Shown here piece by piece: positions 5,588 through 6,248 of a stretch of 6,248 nt of DNA. Origin of the DNA: BOG-1112 sp964635325 (GTDB lineage: Bacteria > Bdellovibrionota_B > Oligoflexia > Oligoflexales > Bog-1112); NCBI GenBank assembly GCA_964635325.1, contig CAZWOL010000101.1, forward strand, positions 1-6,248, written 5' to 3'. Each line of letters starts with the position of its first letter. Positions within the stretch are counted from its first letter, which is position 1. A program made the translations under genes and the position numbers. The notes beneath the pieces were generated by a model, which saw nothing but the letters and a program-made list of their open reading frames with translations, did not search any database and was not told where the DNA came from.

Positions 5588-6248
5588 TGCGTTATTTGTT
5601 GGTATTTTTATTCCTATTCGAAACGCTCGCGCTAGCGAGAGAATTGGAAAAAAATTACAATAGCACCCAAGGATTGGGTCGCGGGAACGCATTAACCAGC
5701 GATGCTCAAGCCCTAGATGGAATCTATTACAACCCTGCTGGACAAAATTCAAACAGTGAAGAATTGTTGCAAGAATTTGATCTGATTAGCCCACAGTTTA
5801 CGGCAAGCAAAGAAATTTTTTTATCTCTACAAGACAACGAATACCTGAAGAGTTACAAGCTAAATTCTGATGAAACCATACGTGACTTCAGCAAAAAAGG
5901 CTTTCATGCGGGAGCACAAAATTTCACCGGAGTCATTTTAAGTCACCTTTCTTTTGGCATCCTAAGCGCAGCCCATAGCAATGTTGTTCTCGATCTTGAC
6001 ATTACAAATCTTAACTCATCGCGAGCACTTGCTGAAATAGTGCTCCTAAATAGTCTTGTTATTGGTTCAGCTCGTGAAATATATCCAGGTATTCGGATGG
6101 GTTTAGATTTGCGCCCAACCTATAAGATTGACCAATACTATGATGATGGAGCTGAAAATCTCATTGAAAAGTATTTAGCAAATAAGGATCTTAAAGTTTA
6201 TGACATTCTCAACAAAACAACGGGTGCCGGCGTTGGCATTGACCTGGG
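5584..6248 (+). CDS. PorV/FadL-like outer-membrane protein, cut by window end
   Basis: Translation from ATG 5584 (a second ATG follows at 5587) stays open to the window edge, giving 221 codons with no stop seen. A signal peptide is visible (MMRYLLVFLFLFETLALA, cut near residue 18). The mature start contains QGLGRGNALTSDAQALDGIY and then YNPAGQ. This pattern of a Gly-rich start, a small-residue segment and YNPAG is characteristic of the PorV / FadL-like / UPF0164 group of outer-membrane barrels. The following residues are consistent with barrel strands and periplasmic turns. The start overlaps the MotB-like stop and GGTGGAG at 5566-5572 can act as ribosome-binding site, so it belongs to the same transcription unit. 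PorV is part of the type IX secretion and gliding apparatus in Bacteroidetes, but the fold is wider than that role, so no function is assigned. Confidence 0.75.
   Translation, partial: MMRYLLVFLFLFETLALARELEKNYNSTQGLGRGNALTSDAQALDGIYYNPAGQNSNSEELLQEFDLISPQFTASKEIFLSLQDNEYLKSYKLNSDETIRDFSKKGFHAGAQNFTGVILSHLSFGILSAAHSNVVLDLDITNLNSSRALAEIVLLNSLVIGSAREIYPGIRMGLDLRPTYKIDQYYDDGAENLIEKYLANKDLKVYDILNKTTGAGVGIDL

Overview
The window is AT-rich DNA from a diderm (Gram-negative-type) bacterium. Several products carry signal peptides, at least three look like outer-membrane beta-barrels, and one has an OmpA-type peptidoglycan-binding domain. The taxon cannot be fixed from the sequence. A delta-proteobacterial or Bdellovibrionota-like source is a guess from the mix of flagellar-motor-like parts and orphan barrels. 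All supported genes are on the + strand. I saw no tRNA, rRNA or CRISPR.

Layout. Positions 1-92 hold a perfect 8-bp hairpin (28-47) that resembles the right end of an IS200/IS605-family element or a terminator. A secreted beta-barrel-like protein follows (93-899), then a 191-bp gap (900-1090). From 1091 to the end of the window the genes overlap or nearly abut and look like one operon. In order they are: a two-part periplasmic plus barrel protein (1091-2113), a secreted TPR protein (2110-2625), a FliF-like ring protein reduced to its last periplasmic domain (2625-3272), a FliG-like rotor protein (open frame 3217-4206, with no usable start of its own), a MotA-like stator protein (4209-4967), a MotB-like stator protein with an OmpA domain (4964-5587), and a PorV/FadL-like barrel cut by the window end (5584-6248).

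Main reading. The operon appears to encode a stripped-down rotary motor derived from the flagellum. Its membrane ring and switch protein (FliF/FliG-like) face a peptidoglycan-anchored ion-driven stator (MotA/MotB-like). It is encoded with periplasmic and outer-membrane partners instead of rod, hook and export genes, at least inside this window.

The most striking detail is at the FliF/FliG junction. The FliG frame is open for about 400 bp upstream of its first ATG but has no ATG, GTG or TTG there. It overlaps the end of the FliF-like frame exactly at a run of eight T (3223-3230). Losing one T, or a +1 shift, fuses the two into a protein of about 526 residues with a basic segment directly after the membrane helix. 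This suggests programmed transcriptional slippage or frameshifting, unless it is a homopolymer sequencing error in a true fusion gene. Function (gliding, envelope machine or other) is inference.
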